Shown: one piece after another, positions 46,533 to 55,955 of the stretch
Layout: every line of letters starts with the position of its first letter
Numbering within the stretch: position 1 is the stretch's first letter
Assembly (NCBI RefSeq): GCF_013285155.1
Contig: NZ_JABTEL010000004.1
Location: 248,001-312,000 of the forward strand
Direction of reading: 5' to 3'
DNA: 64,000 nucleotides
Source of the DNA: Winogradskyella undariae
GTDB lineage: Bacteria; Bacteroidota; Bacteroidia; Flavobacteriales; Flavobacteriaceae
Notes under the pieces: model-generated
What the model was told of the DNA's origin: nothing
The model's input: the letters and a program-made list of their open reading frames with translations, nothing else
Database searches by the model: none
Made by a program: the position numbers and the translations under genes

Positions 46533-47078
46533 ATGACAATTAAAGAAACAAAATTAGAAGGTTGCTATATTTTACAACCTAATATTTTTAAAGATAAAAG
46601 AGGTTATTTTATTGAGAGTTTTAATCAAAAAACATTTAATTCTTTATTAGGGTTGGATGTAAACTTTGTTCAAGATAACGAATCTAAATCCTCTAAAGGG
46701 GTTTTAAGAGGGTTACATTATCAATTAGGTGAACATGCCCAAGCAAAATTAGTACGTGTTGTTAAAGGTGCTGTTTTAGACGTAGCGGTAGATGTAAGAG
46801 AAGGTTCTAAAACATTTGGACAGCATGTTGCTGTAGAGCTTACAGAAGAGAATAAAACACAGCTTTTTGTGCCAAGAGGTTTTGCGCATGGTTTTATTGT
46901 TTTAGAAGATGAAACAATTTTCAGCTATAAATGCGATAACTATTATCATAAAGCATCAGAAGCAGGGCTTATTTATAATGATGAAGATCTAAATATAGAC
47001 TGGAAACTGCCAAGTACTGATTTTATTCTTTCAGATAAAGATATCATTTTACCTAAATTAAAAGATGCTAAAATATGA
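46533..47078 (+). CDS. rfbC: dTDP-4-dehydrorhamnose 3,5-epimerase
   Basis: 181 residues, a cupin. Signature segments are FKDKRGYFIESFN, GVLRGLHYQLGEHAQAKLVR with the catalytic His, VDVREGSKTFGQ and FVPRGFAHGFIVL. It epimerises C3 and C5 of the dTDP-keto sugar. The stop overlaps rfbD by 4 nt. Confidence 0.95.
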   Translation: MTIKETKLEGCYILQPNIFKDKRGYFIESFNQKTFNSLLGLDVNFVQDNESKSSKGVLRGLHYQLGEHAQAKLVRVVKGAVLDVAVDVREGSKTFGQHVAVELTEENKTQLFVPRGFAHGFIVLEDETIFSYKCDNYYHKASEAGLIYNDEDLNIDWKLPSTDFILSDKDIILPKLKDAKI

Positions 47079-47929
47079 TAAATGTACTTGTTACCGCTAA
47101 AGATGGTCAATTAGGGCATTGCTTTCAAAGCTTAGTTTCAGGGCATCCAAATCTTCAATTTACTTTTAAATCTTCTTCAGAATTAGATATTACTAATAAA
47201 GCGAATATAGAGGATGTCTTTGGTGCGTCTTCATTTGATTATTGTATAAATTGTGCAGCTTATACAGCTGTAGATAAAGCAGAGGAAGTAGCTGAATTAG
47301 CAGATAAAGTAAATCATTTAGGAGCTCAGAACTTAGCTGAAGCTTGCAAAAATTTTGATACGACTTTAATTCATATTTCAACAGATTTTGTTTTTGATGG
47401 GCAATCAACGGTTCCGTATTTAGAAACAAATACTACGAGTCCTTTAGGGGTTTATGGTAAAACAAAATTAGAAGGAGAATGCGCCATTACAGAGGTTTTA
47501 GAAAAGCATTTTATAGTTAGAACATCATGGTTATATTCTGAATATAAAAATAACTTTTTAAAAACAATGTTAAGGTTATCCGATGGTCGTGATGAGTTAA
47601 GTGTTGTAGGTGACCAAGTGGGGAGCCCAACGTATGCAAAAGATTTAGCCGAAGCTGTTTTAAAAATTATTGAATCTAAAAAAACAAACTATGGTGTTTA
47701 TCATTATAGTAATCAAGGTGTGGTAAGTTGGTATGGGTTTGCTAAAGAAATATTTAAGCAAGCAGGTGTAACTATTAAATTAAATGATATAACAACTGCA
47801 GAATATCCAACATTAGCAGAGCGCCCAAAATACAGTGTTTTAGATACAAATAAAATTAAAGATACTTTTGAAATCAATATTCCTGACTGGGAAACGAGTC
47901 TTCATAATGCAATTTTAGCACTAAAGTAA
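47075..47929 (+). CDS. rfbD: dTDP-4-dehydrorhamnose reductase
   Basis: 284 residues. An SDR-type reductase with NVLVTAKDGQLGHCFQ (a slightly altered dinucleotide loop), INCAAYTAVDKAEEV, STDFVFDG and the YGKTKLEGE active site. It reduces the 4-keto sugar to dTDP-L-rhamnose. It completes a full rfbBACD set, so the polysaccharide made here probably contains L-rhamnose. Confidence 0.95.
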   Translation: MINVLVTAKDGQLGHCFQSLVSGHPNLQFTFKSSSELDITNKANIEDVFGASSFDYCINCAAYTAVDKAEEVAELADKVNHLGAQNLAEACKNFDTTLIHISTDFVFDGQSTVPYLETNTTSPLGVYGKTKLEGECAITEVLEKHFIVRTSWLYSEYKNNFLKTMLRLSDGRDELSVVGDQVGSPTYAKDLAEAVLKIIESKKTNYGVYHYSNQGVVSWYGFAKEIFKQAGVTIKLNDITTAEYPTLAERPKYSVLDTNKIKDTFEINIPDWETSLHNAILALK

Positions 47930-47979
47930 TTTGTAAAACAAACCTCTTTAGAAAATAAATTAGAGCTAATTAAGTTGCA

Positions 47980-49266
47980 ATGTCAAAAAGAATAAAGATA
48001 GGTAAAGATAAAACAGTCGTTTTAAAGAATGCATTTTCATTAACGGTAATGCAGGCTACAAATTATCTCTTACCTTTAGCAGTACTTCCTTATTTAGCGA
48101 GAGTTTTAGGACCAGAAAAATATGGGGTTATATTCTTTGCGCAAGTCTTTATTAATTACTTCATGATTCTTTCTGATTATGGATTTAATTTAATTGGTGT
48201 TCGTCAAATAGCACAAAATAAAGACGACAAAAATAAATTAGAGTCTATAGTTTCCTCTATTTATAATCTAAGATTGATCCTTGGTATTTTAGGTTTTATT
48301 ATCCTATTTATAATTGTTAATTCCTTTTCTAGGTTTCAAGAAGATAGCCTTATTTATTATTTTACCTATGGTATGGTGATTGGTAATATATTATTACCAT
48401 CATGGTTTTTCCAAGGGATAGAGCAAATGAAATATATTGCGATATTAAATTTTATATCAAAATTAATTTTCACGCTTTCTATATTCTTTTTAATTACAGA
48501 AGAACAAGATTATTTATATGTTCCGCTTTTAAACTCGTTTGGGTTTATTATTTCGGGATTAATAGGGCTTTGGTTACTTAAAAATAAATATCAAATATCA
48601 CTAAAAATTGTACCATGGCTAAAAATAAAAGAACAGCTTAGTAACGGGTTTCATGTTTTTATTTCAAACTTTAGTATATCTGCTTACACAACCACAAATA
48701 CCTTTATATTAGGTAATATGGTTAAAGATGATATAATGGGATATTATGGAGGCTCTGAAAAAATCATTCAGGCCTTTAAGTTTATGTTTACACCTGTTTA
48801 TAACGCCACGTATCCATATTTCGCTAATCTTGTGTCAACAAACAAAAAAAGAGCTTTAAAAGAGTTTAAAATAGGTTTGTTAGGTTCCATTATTATCGGA
48901 GCAATAGTTTGCGGTATATCTTTGTATTTTGCTAAAGAAATTATAACACTTGTACTCGGTTCTGATTATTTAGCAGGAATAGATATTTTTATGATTTTGG
49001 CGATTCTAATATTATTAACACCAATATCTTATTTTTTATTCAACGTTGTTTTCCTTTCTCTTTCTTTAGAAAAATACTCAATGAAAATATACATTGCAGG
49101 TGGTGTAATTAATATAACCTTACTTGTTAGTCTACTTTCTTTTTTAGATTCTCCTGCTATTGCAGCAGCAGTATCAAATGTCTTAACTCAGTTTTTTAAT
49201 TTGTCTGCCGCCTTAATCGTATTCTATCTTTATCTAAAAAATAAAATACGTGGTTTAAATGGATAA
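47980..49266 (+). CDS. Wzx-type oligosaccharide flippase
   Basis: 428 residues with about 12 membrane segments. The N-terminal NAFSLTVMQATNYLLPLAVL and PYLARVLGPEKYGVIFFAQV match the polysaccharide_synt family (Wzx, RfbX). It would flip the undecaprenyl-linked repeat unit across the inner membrane. The stop overlaps the next glycosyltransferase by 8 nt. Confidence 0.9.
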   Translation: MSKRIKIGKDKTVVLKNAFSLTVMQATNYLLPLAVLPYLARVLGPEKYGVIFFAQVFINYFMILSDYGFNLIGVRQIAQNKDDKNKLESIVSSIYNLRLILGILGFIILFIIVNSFSRFQEDSLIYYFTYGMVIGNILLPSWFFQGIEQMKYIAILNFISKLIFTLSIFFLITEEQDYLYVPLLNSFGFIISGLIGLWLLKNKYQISLKIVPWLKIKEQLSNGFHVFISNFSISAYTTTNTFILGNMVKDDIMGYYGGSEKIIQAFKFMFTPVYNATYPYFANLVSTNKKRALKEFKIGLLGSIIIGAIVCGISLYFAKEIITLVLGSDYLAGIDIFMILAILILLTPISYFLFNVVFLSLSLEKYSMKIYIAGGVINITLLVSLLSFLDSPAIAAAVSNVLTQFFNLSAALIVFYLYLKNKIRGLNG

Positions 49267-50335
49267 TTATATATACGTATTACACGAAAGAGGAGCTAAA
49301 TCTCATTTTTTAGCGTTAGAAGAGTACGCTTTAAGACACGATAAGAAAATAGCTTATCACGAATTTTCAATTACCCGTTTTTTATTTAAGAGTATCGTTA
49401 AGAGAGATTTTAACTTGTTAAAAAACCAATTATTAAATATTGTGTTTTTAATAAAGTTATGTTTTTCATCAAAAAAGAAAATTATAATAGGTATTGCACC
49501 TTATGATTGGCGGTTGGTACACTTAAAATTGATATTAAAGAAGCATAATGTTTTCTATTTTACGTCTTGGACAAGTTGGTCGGGTGATTTCTACCCCAAA
49601 AAAAAATTATCTAGTTTCAATTACATTAAGAAATCATGGAGAGGGTTTTTAGAAAAGGATATTAAAGGTGTATTTGCCGTTACAAATTCAGCATTATCTA
49701 GTCTAAAAGAATATTATGATTTAAAATGTAAATCAAGTATTGTTTACCATGCTTATTCTCAAAAATCACTTATAAATACCGCTGTTAATGAGAGGGAATC
49801 AAATAAAACTAAGTTAATCTACGTTGGTAGATTAATTGAAGAAAAAGGGATTCAAGAACTTTTTGATTTAATGAATGTTCTCGATCCTCAAAAATTCAGT
49901 TTAACAATTATTGGAGATGGTGAATTAAAAAGCATTGTAGAGACAAAAGCCCAATTACAATCAAATATTAATTATATCGGTTATCTTTCTGATAAGAAAG
50001 AACTTTATAAAACATATCAAAATCATGATATTCAAATCTTATTTTCTAGAAAATCAGATACTTGGGAAGAATTATTTGGTATTGTTATTATCGAAGCTAT
50101 GTTAAACGGTGTTATAACATTAACAACAGATCACTCTGGACCTAAAGAGATTATTAAAAATAATGTTGATGGGTTTATTTTATCTGATGATTCTAAATTG
50201 GTTAAGAACACTAAAGCTATTTTAGATGAAGGCATAAAGGATTTAAACCAAATGAAACAAGAAGCTTTGATGAATTCTCAATACTTTTCAGTAGATAAGT
50301 TATACTTAAAATGGAAAGATTTATTAGATGAATAA
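49259..50335 (+). CDS. GT4-type glycosyltransferase
   Basis: 358 residues. The C-terminal half has the GT-B features of family 4: KLIYVGRLIEEKGIQELFDL, IIGDGELKSIVE, and EELFGIVIIEAMLNGVITLT with the EX7E-type pair. The N-terminal domain is variable, as expected for acceptor recognition. The donor and linkage are unknown. It overlaps both neighbours by 8 nt. Confidence 0.85.
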   Translation: MDNYIYVLHERGAKSHFLALEEYALRHDKKIAYHEFSITRFLFKSIVKRDFNLLKNQLLNIVFLIKLCFSSKKKIIIGIAPYDWRLVHLKLILKKHNVFYFTSWTSWSGDFYPKKKLSSFNYIKKSWRGFLEKDIKGVFAVTNSALSSLKEYYDLKCKSSIVYHAYSQKSLINTAVNERESNKTKLIYVGRLIEEKGIQELFDLMNVLDPQKFSLTIIGDGELKSIVETKAQLQSNINYIGYLSDKKELYKTYQNHDIQILFSRKSDTWEELFGIVIIEAMLNGVITLTTDHSGPKEIIKNNVDGFILSDDSKLVKNTKAILDEGIKDLNQMKQEALMNSQYFSVDKLYLKWKDLLDE

Positions 50336-51338
50336 ACAAAAGAAGGTATATATAATTTTAGTTAATTATAACAATGAAACTGATACTATAGAATGTTTAG
50401 AAAGTCTATTAAAACAAAGCTATAGTAATTATCAGGTTCTTGTTGTAGATAATTCTGAAACAGAAGATTCTTTCAACGTTTTAAAAGATTGGTCTAAAGG
50501 AAAATATCAAGATGAAATTATAACTAAGTTTCCCAATCTAGTTTTTCCTTTAATAACAAAACCAGTTTCAAATATATCATTAAGCGAAAAAGAGTTTTCT
50601 CATAAAATTGAAGACATTCACGATAAAGTAATATTCATAAAATCGGAAAAAAATGAAGGTTTTGCAGCTGCCAATAATATTGTTTTAAATGCTTTAAAAA
50701 CGGTAAAACAAGATTTTATTTGTTGGTTACTAAATAATGATACGGTAGTTAAAAGTTCTGCATTAGATGCTATTGTAACTCACTCATTAAGTCAAAATAA
50801 TCATGGGGTTTTAGGAACTTCGTTAATGGAATATAGTTGCGGAGAGGAAATTCAGTCCATAGGAGGTTTGTATAATCCTAAAATATCTAAACTAAATATT
50901 TCTAAAAACGAAGATGAATTTAGAAAATCTGAAGCCATAAAATATCCTAATGGAGCTTCTATGGTCGTTACAAAAGACTACTTAGATATAGTAGGGCCTC
51001 TTTCAGAAGATTATTTTCTTTATTTTGAAGAATTAGATTGGGTATTAAAAGGTGCTAAAAAAGCGTTTGAGCCAAGCTTTTTAGTTGAAGAATTAGTATA
51101 TCATAAAGGGGGAAGTTCTACAGGTAAGAACAGTACTTTAGCCGATTATTATTATACGAGAGGAAGATTGATTTTAACTTTAAAATTTTTCAAAAAGTTT
51201 GCTCCTTTAGTTTTTTTACTGACCTTCGTAATGTTTCCATTAAATAGAATTATTAGAGGTCAATTTAAACGTGTGTTTATTATTTTTAAGGCATTTAAAT
51301 CAGTTTATAAATGGTCTTTAAATCGTAAGAACGTTTAA
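50328..51338 (+). CDS. GT2-type glycosyltransferase (rhamnosyltransferase-like)
   Basis: 336 residues. GT-A fold with KVYIILVNYNNETDTIECLE at the start, GFAAANNIVLNALKT, LLNNDTVV as the metal-binding acidic motif, and YFLYFEELDWVLKG. A hydrophobic helix near 285-305 may attach it to the membrane. The pattern resembles WbbL-like rhamnosyltransferases but the donor is not proven. Confidence 0.85.
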   Translation: MNKQKKVYIILVNYNNETDTIECLESLLKQSYSNYQVLVVDNSETEDSFNVLKDWSKGKYQDEIITKFPNLVFPLITKPVSNISLSEKEFSHKIEDIHDKVIFIKSEKNEGFAAANNIVLNALKTVKQDFICWLLNNDTVVKSSALDAIVTHSLSQNNHGVLGTSLMEYSCGEEIQSIGGLYNPKISKLNISKNEDEFRKSEAIKYPNGASMVVTKDYLDIVGPLSEDYFLYFEELDWVLKGAKKAFEPSFLVEELVYHKGGSSTGKNSTLADYYYTRGRLILTLKFFKKFAPLVFLLTFVMFPLNRIIRGQFKRVFIIFKAFKSVYKWSLNRKNV

Positions 51339-51395
51339 AAAACACCAGTAGTAGGTTATATTACCTAATGAGTTACATAAAATTATTTTAGGAGA

Positions 51396-52496
51396 ATGAA
51401 AATAGGGATAGATGCAAAATGGTTTTTTAAAGGTCCACCTAGTGGAACTGTAGTTATTAGAAATATAGTAGAGCAATTAATTAAATTAAATACTTCAGAC
51501 GAGCTTTTTTTATTTTTAAATAAATCAGATAAGGGTAATAACTTTCCTTTTTTACAAGACAATGTAAAATTGATATATATTAAAGATTCAAACAATCTAT
51601 TTGCAAACTTGTTTTTAGTCCCTTTAGCAGCTAGAAAACTAGATTTAGATGTTATAATGTATCAAAATTTCCCGAGTCCTTTCGGTGCAAAAAAAAGTAT
51701 AAATTATATACACGACATCTTATTCTTAGATTATCCTAAGTTTTTCACACTTAAAGAAAAGGTTTATTTGAAGCCTATTAAATACCTTTCTAAATATTGT
51801 AATCATATAATTACAATATCTAATAGTGAAAAAAATAGAGTTGTTAAACATAGATTAGCAAAAGAAAATAATGTATCTGTTGTATATCATGGTGTTACAA
51901 ACTATGAGAGTGTTAATTTTTCAAATGAAGATTTAGAAGCCTTTAAAAAGCGATATAATTTACCTAGCGAATTCATTCTTTATTTAGGGAGGTTAAATTC
52001 AAGAAAAAATATTTATAATTTACTCAAAGCAATGCCAGATGTGGCAAATAATACGCCTTTGGTTATTGCAGGAAGTGTTGATCATAAAATGTTTGACATT
52101 AATAAATTAATTAGCGAATTAGGTTTAAAGAATAGAGTTATACAAGTAGGGTTTGTGCCAGAAAGAGATCTTAATTTATTTTATTCTACAGCAAAAATAT
52201 TTTGTTTTCCGTCTTATGCAGAGGGTTTTGGTTTACCACCCTTAGAGGCAATGGCTCTTGGTACACCAACTGTAGTTTCTAATACCACTTCTATGCCTGA
52301 GGTATGTGGTGATGCTGCACTATATGTTAATCCAGACGATTATAAAGATATAGCTACACAAATTAATAAATTATTAATAGATAAAGAACAGTTTGATTTA
52401 AGAGTGACTTTAGGAAAAGAACAAGCTAATAAATTTAAAAAAGATGTTGTTGGTAAGGAAATTTATAATGTTATAAAATCTGTAGTGAATGATTAA
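51396..52496 (+). CDS. GT4-type glycosyltransferase
   Basis: 366 residues. [21 protein letters not shown] at the N-terminus, [20 protein letters not shown], and [20 protein letters not shown] with the family EX7E motif. Similar to mannosyl- and rhamnosyltransferases of surface-polysaccharide loci. The stop overlaps the acyltransferase by 8 nt. Confidence 0.88.
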   Translation: MKIGIDAKWFFKGPPSGTVVIRNIVEQLIKLNTSDELFLFLNKSDKGNNFPFLQDNVKLIYIKDSNNLFANLFLVPLAARKLDLDVIMYQNFPSPFGAKKSINYIHDILFLDYPKFFTLKEKVYLKPIKYLSKYCNHIITISNSEKNRVVKHRLAKENNVSVVYHGVTNYESVNFSNEDLEAFKKRYNLPSEFILYLGRLNSRKNIYNLLKAMPDVANNTPLVIAGSVDHKMFDINKLISELGLKNRVIQVGFVPERDLNLFYSTAKIFCFPSYAEGFGLPPLEAMALGTPTVVSNTTSMPEVCGDAALYVNPDDYKDIATQINKLLIDKEQFDLRVTLGKEQANKFKKDVVGKEIYNVIKSVVND

Positions 52497-53178
52497 TTTA
52501 GGTAAACTTATTTCTAAAATAAAGGGAGATAAAAATTACAGTATTCAATCTGAGTATTCTAACGTTGAGGTAATTAAAATAATAATTATTAGAGCGAAGC
52601 AAATATTAAGAGGAGGTTTCTCTAAAGTCTTTTTTGTTAAAACTAGCGGGTTTTTCTTTAAAGGAAAGCATGTTCAGATTAAACATTCTCATTTGTTTAG
52701 AGCAGGTAAGAATTTAATTCTTGGAGACAATGTATCCATAAATGCACTTTCTAAAAAAGGGATAACGCTGGGAGATAATGTCACTATAGAACGAAACGGA
52801 ACAATTATAGGTACAGGTGTTATTGCAAATAAAGGAGAAGGGGTTAGTATTGGTAATAATACAGGAATTAATATCAATGTTTTTATTGGTGGTCAAGGCG
52901 GTGTTTCTATAGGTAATAATGTTATTATTGGACCAAGCGTTCAGATTTATTCTGAGAATCATATTTTTGCAGGAAAAGGCCTAATTAAAGAACAAGGAGA
53001 AGATAGAAAAGGAGTTAAAATTGAAGATGATTGTTGGATTGGTGGAGGAGCCATTATCTTAGACGGGGTTTGTTTAGGAAATAAAACAATTGTAGCTGCA
53101 GGTTCTGTTGTTAATAAAAGTTTTGATGGGAACTGTGTTATTGGTGGTGTACCAGCAAAATTGATAAAAAACTTATAA
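52489..53178 (+). CDS. Hexapeptide-repeat acyltransferase
   Basis: 229 residues with left-handed beta-helix hexapeptides from about 80 onward (LGDNVSINALSKKG, IGNNTGININVFIGG, IGNNVIIGPSVQIYSENH) and the terminal IGGGAIILDGVCLGNKTIV. The SENH segment holds the probable catalytic His. Such WbbJ/Maa-like enzymes O-acetylate sugars; the acceptor here is probably the polysaccharide or its precursor. Confidence 0.88.
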   Translation: MINLGKLISKIKGDKNYSIQSEYSNVEVIKIIIIRAKQILRGGFSKVFFVKTSGFFFKGKHVQIKHSHLFRAGKNLILGDNVSINALSKKGITLGDNVTIERNGTIIGTGVIANKGEGVSIGNNTGININVFIGGQGGVSIGNNVIIGPSVQIYSENHIFAGKGLIKEQGEDRKGVKIEDDCWIGGGAIILDGVCLGNKTIVAAGSVVNKSFDGNCVIGGVPAKLIKNL

Positions 53179-53207
53179 CGTTTTAATAAAAAAAGAAAGG
53201 TTTTTAA

Positions 53208-54485
53208 ATGATTAAAAGTATTATTTTTTATAAAACACTATTTGCTTCCTTAATTTTTGTAAGCCTATTTTCAGTTCCGTTTGAAGCTGTAATATTACTT
53301 TCTGTTTTTATATTTCTTTTACTTATTGTTGCTAAAAAAACAGTATTATCAAAATCTTTTTTTGAAGTACTTGCCCCATTAATCTTATTATTCTTAATAG
53401 CCTTGAGCGGCATTTTTTATAACAATAGTGACTTTATAGACTTTATTAAGGATTTTTTATACCTACTCAAACCTATACTGTTTCTTGTTGTCGGCTATTT
53501 GCTTTGTAAAAGGATTAATGATAGAAATAGCTTTTTAATTCTAATTGTTAATATCGCATTAGTATTTGGAGTTGTTCATATTATTGAATGTTTATTATAT
53601 ATATATCAAACTTCTGTGTTTTCTATTCATGTGATGAGGAATATTTCGGGAAGAGATAATTTTTTAGAACTAATAGCTATTGGGATTATTATAGCTAATT
53701 TAAAGAATAAAGAATTTAAAATCAATTTCTTAAAACCTATAATGATTGTTCTATCTATATCTTTTGTCTTGTATCTTTCTAGAACGATGTTCATTCTACT
53801 GATATTAATATCCTTAACTTTTTCAGGTTATTTAAGACTTTCAATGAAGGGATTGAGATATCTTTTTTTATCTGCTACAGGAGTTATACTTTTTTATGTT
53901 TATTTGTTTTCAATAGATATAGATAGAGCTAGTAAAAGTCCTGTAGATAATTTTTTATACAAGTTGAAATTAGCACCCTCTGAAATATTTGTTAGTAAAG
54001 GAGATATTGATATAAAAAACCACGCTAACCTTTGGGATCATTGGAGAGCTTACGAGGGTAATATGGCAATAAATCAATTAAATGAAAAAGGAGCTGTAGC
54101 ATGGACGTTTGGTACTGGTATGGGGGCTTTAATCGATTTAAAATTTAACGCACCTCTTTCAGATGATCCTAATGGAATGAGATATATTTCGCTAATCCAT
54201 AATGGTTATGTTTTTATATTATTTAAGACAGGTATATTAGGTCTTATACTTTATTTTCTCTTTCTGATTAGTAATTACTTCGTGTATAAAAAAATAAAAA
54301 ATCAAGATTATTTAATTTCTAATATGATATTTGGTATTACATTATTTTACTTTTTTACAACCTTAGTAATTACAGGGATATTTAATCTATCGGATCCAAT
54401 TACTTTAGTCTTGGGAGGTGTATTGTTTTTTAGTACCAAAGCAGCAGAGTATTCAAATAATAAGATTTTAAGATCGGGGTTATAA
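53208..54485 (+). CDS. O-antigen polymerase/ligase-type membrane protein (first of two)
   Basis: 425 residues, about 10-11 membrane segments. The Wzy_C-type region is seen in LIHNGYVFILFKTGILGLIL near 328-347, the HN...G..GL motif of the O-antigen ligase/polymerase superfamily, after a large periplasmic loop (about 225-325). It could polymerise repeat units (Wzy) or attach the glycan to lipid A or protein. A second such gene follows 30 bp later. Confidence 0.75.
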   Translation: MIKSIIFYKTLFASLIFVSLFSVPFEAVILLSVFIFLLLIVAKKTVLSKSFFEVLAPLILLFLIALSGIFYNNSDFIDFIKDFLYLLKPILFLVVGYLLCKRINDRNSFLILIVNIALVFGVVHIIECLLYIYQTSVFSIHVMRNISGRDNFLELIAIGIIIANLKNKEFKINFLKPIMIVLSISFVLYLSRTMFILLILISLTFSGYLRLSMKGLRYLFLSATGVILFYVYLFSIDIDRASKSPVDNFLYKLKLAPSEIFVSKGDIDIKNHANLWDHWRAYEGNMAINQLNEKGAVAWTFGTGMGALIDLKFNAPLSDDPNGMRYISLIHNGYVFILFKTGILGLILYFLFLISNYFVYKKIKNQDYLISNMIFGITLFYFFTTLVITGIFNLSDPITLVLGGVLFFSTKAAEYSNNKILRSGL

Positions 54486-54515
54486 CACCTGGTAAAATAC
54501 ACATGTTATAAGGGG

Positions 54516-55763
54516 ATGAAGTATTTAAATCTTTTACAAAAAGAGAGTGGGTTAAAGATAAACTCTACAGCGTTTTTAATGTGTCTTTTAGGAGTCTTGT
54601 TGTCAACGTTGTTGTTAGGGTATGCTCCCAGTAGCATAATGTTAGGTGTCTTTTTTGTGTTTTCTATTAGGCATGCAATTATTCATAAGACTAAAATTAA
54701 ATTAGAGTATAAACTAATCTTACCGATATTACTTTACCTATACTTTGTTGCTTCATTTTTTTGGTCTGTAGATAAAGGTCAAACCCTAAAGGGATTAGAA
54801 AGAATGGTTGCTTTAATTATAGTTCCTGTTAGTTTTATTTTTTTACCTAAATTATCAAAAAAGCACTTAAAAATTGTATTAAATATTTTTACAGTTACTA
54901 ATGTTTTATTAGGAATATTTTTTCTGATTAATGCAGTATTTAATTTTTATAAAACGAGGGCTTTGTCCGTTTTTACTTATCATGAATTGGTAAGTGTCCT
55001 AGATCTGAATGCTATTTATGTATCTCTAATATTTTCAATAAGTTTATTCTATTTATTATCATTGAAAGAGAAAACAAAAATTCATAAAGGCTTGATTGCT
55101 TTTTTATTATTGCTGCTTTTTTTATTGTCTTCTAAGTTGGTAATTATTATAGCTTGTATTTCGAGTGTTATTTTTTTATTTAAAAACAACAGTAGTAAAT
55201 GGAATAAGAAGAGAATAATATTATCTGTTTTTTTTCTAATTGCATTAGGGATTACGAGTTCAATAACACTTATAGATAGATTTAAATTTGAAAACGAAAG
55301 TAAATATTCGGAAGTCTTAAATTTAGATCAATTTGGAGGTATTTATCCTTGGACTGGCAGCTCAATTAGGTTGTTTCAGCTTAGGCTTTTAAAAGAACAA
55401 ATTCAAGAAGATGCAATTTTATTAAAAGGATATGGTCTTTTTGCATCAAGAAAGAGTTTAGATGTGCTTCATGATAAATACAATACATATATAGATTTTC
55501 ATCATTATAATTACCATAATCAATATGCTCAGATTTTATCAGAATTAGGTCTCATAGGTTTAATTATGCTATTATTAATTTTATTCAGTATTTGGTCTAC
55601 AGGTCTAAAATCGTATAGTTTTTTAGTAATTATGTTTAGTATTATTATAACCTTAATGTTTTTCACAGAAAGTCTTTTATGGAGACAAAGAGGGCTTTTC
55701 TTATTTATTGTTTTTTATTCTCTTTTTGTGAAAATTTTTGAGAATAAAATTGAGTCACATTAA
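54516..55763 (+). CDS. O-antigen ligase/polymerase-type membrane protein (second of two)
   Basis: 415 residues, about 10-12 membrane segments. It also carries the superfamily motif, HNQYAQILSELGLIGLIMLL near 330-350, preceded by a periplasmic loop and FHHYNYH. The pair shows little residue-level similarity outside this motif, which suggests different tasks such as a Wzy polymerase and a WaaL-like ligase. Which is which cannot be decided. Confidence 0.78.
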   Translation: MKYLNLLQKESGLKINSTAFLMCLLGVLLSTLLLGYAPSSIMLGVFFVFSIRHAIIHKTKIKLEYKLILPILLYLYFVASFFWSVDKGQTLKGLERMVALIIVPVSFIFLPKLSKKHLKIVLNIFTVTNVLLGIFFLINAVFNFYKTRALSVFTYHELVSVLDLNAIYVSLIFSISLFYLLSLKEKTKIHKGLIAFLLLLLFLLSSKLVIIIACISSVIFLFKNNSSKWNKKRIILSVFFLIALGITSSITLIDRFKFENESKYSEVLNLDQFGGIYPWTGSSIRLFQLRLLKEQIQEDAILLKGYGLFASRKSLDVLHDKYNTYIDFHHYNYHNQYAQILSELGLIGLIMLLLILFSIWSTGLKSYSFLVIMFSIIITLMFFTESLLWRQRGLFLFIVFYSLFVKIFENKIESH

Positions 55764-55860
55764 TTCTTGTTTCTATTAATGAATAATACACTTTTTGGTG
55801 TTATTTTAAACGTATTATAAAACACAATAGAAATAAATATTTATTACATCTAATTATTAG

Positions 55861-55868
55861 TAGCTTTG
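55861..55868 (+). promoter_or_regulatory. Candidate -7 element for the DUF1972 glycosyltransferase
   Basis: TAGCTTTG matches TAnnTTTG exactly and lies 88 bp upstream of the TTG start, within a 192-bp gap that splits the polysaccharide locus. Confidence 0.35.
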
Positions 55869-55955
55869 TCTTCATTTTTGAATAGAGATAGGTTTAAGGT
55901 AAAGGAATTAAGTTCTTTTGTTTTAACATATTATTCTTGATAAATTATTTAAATT

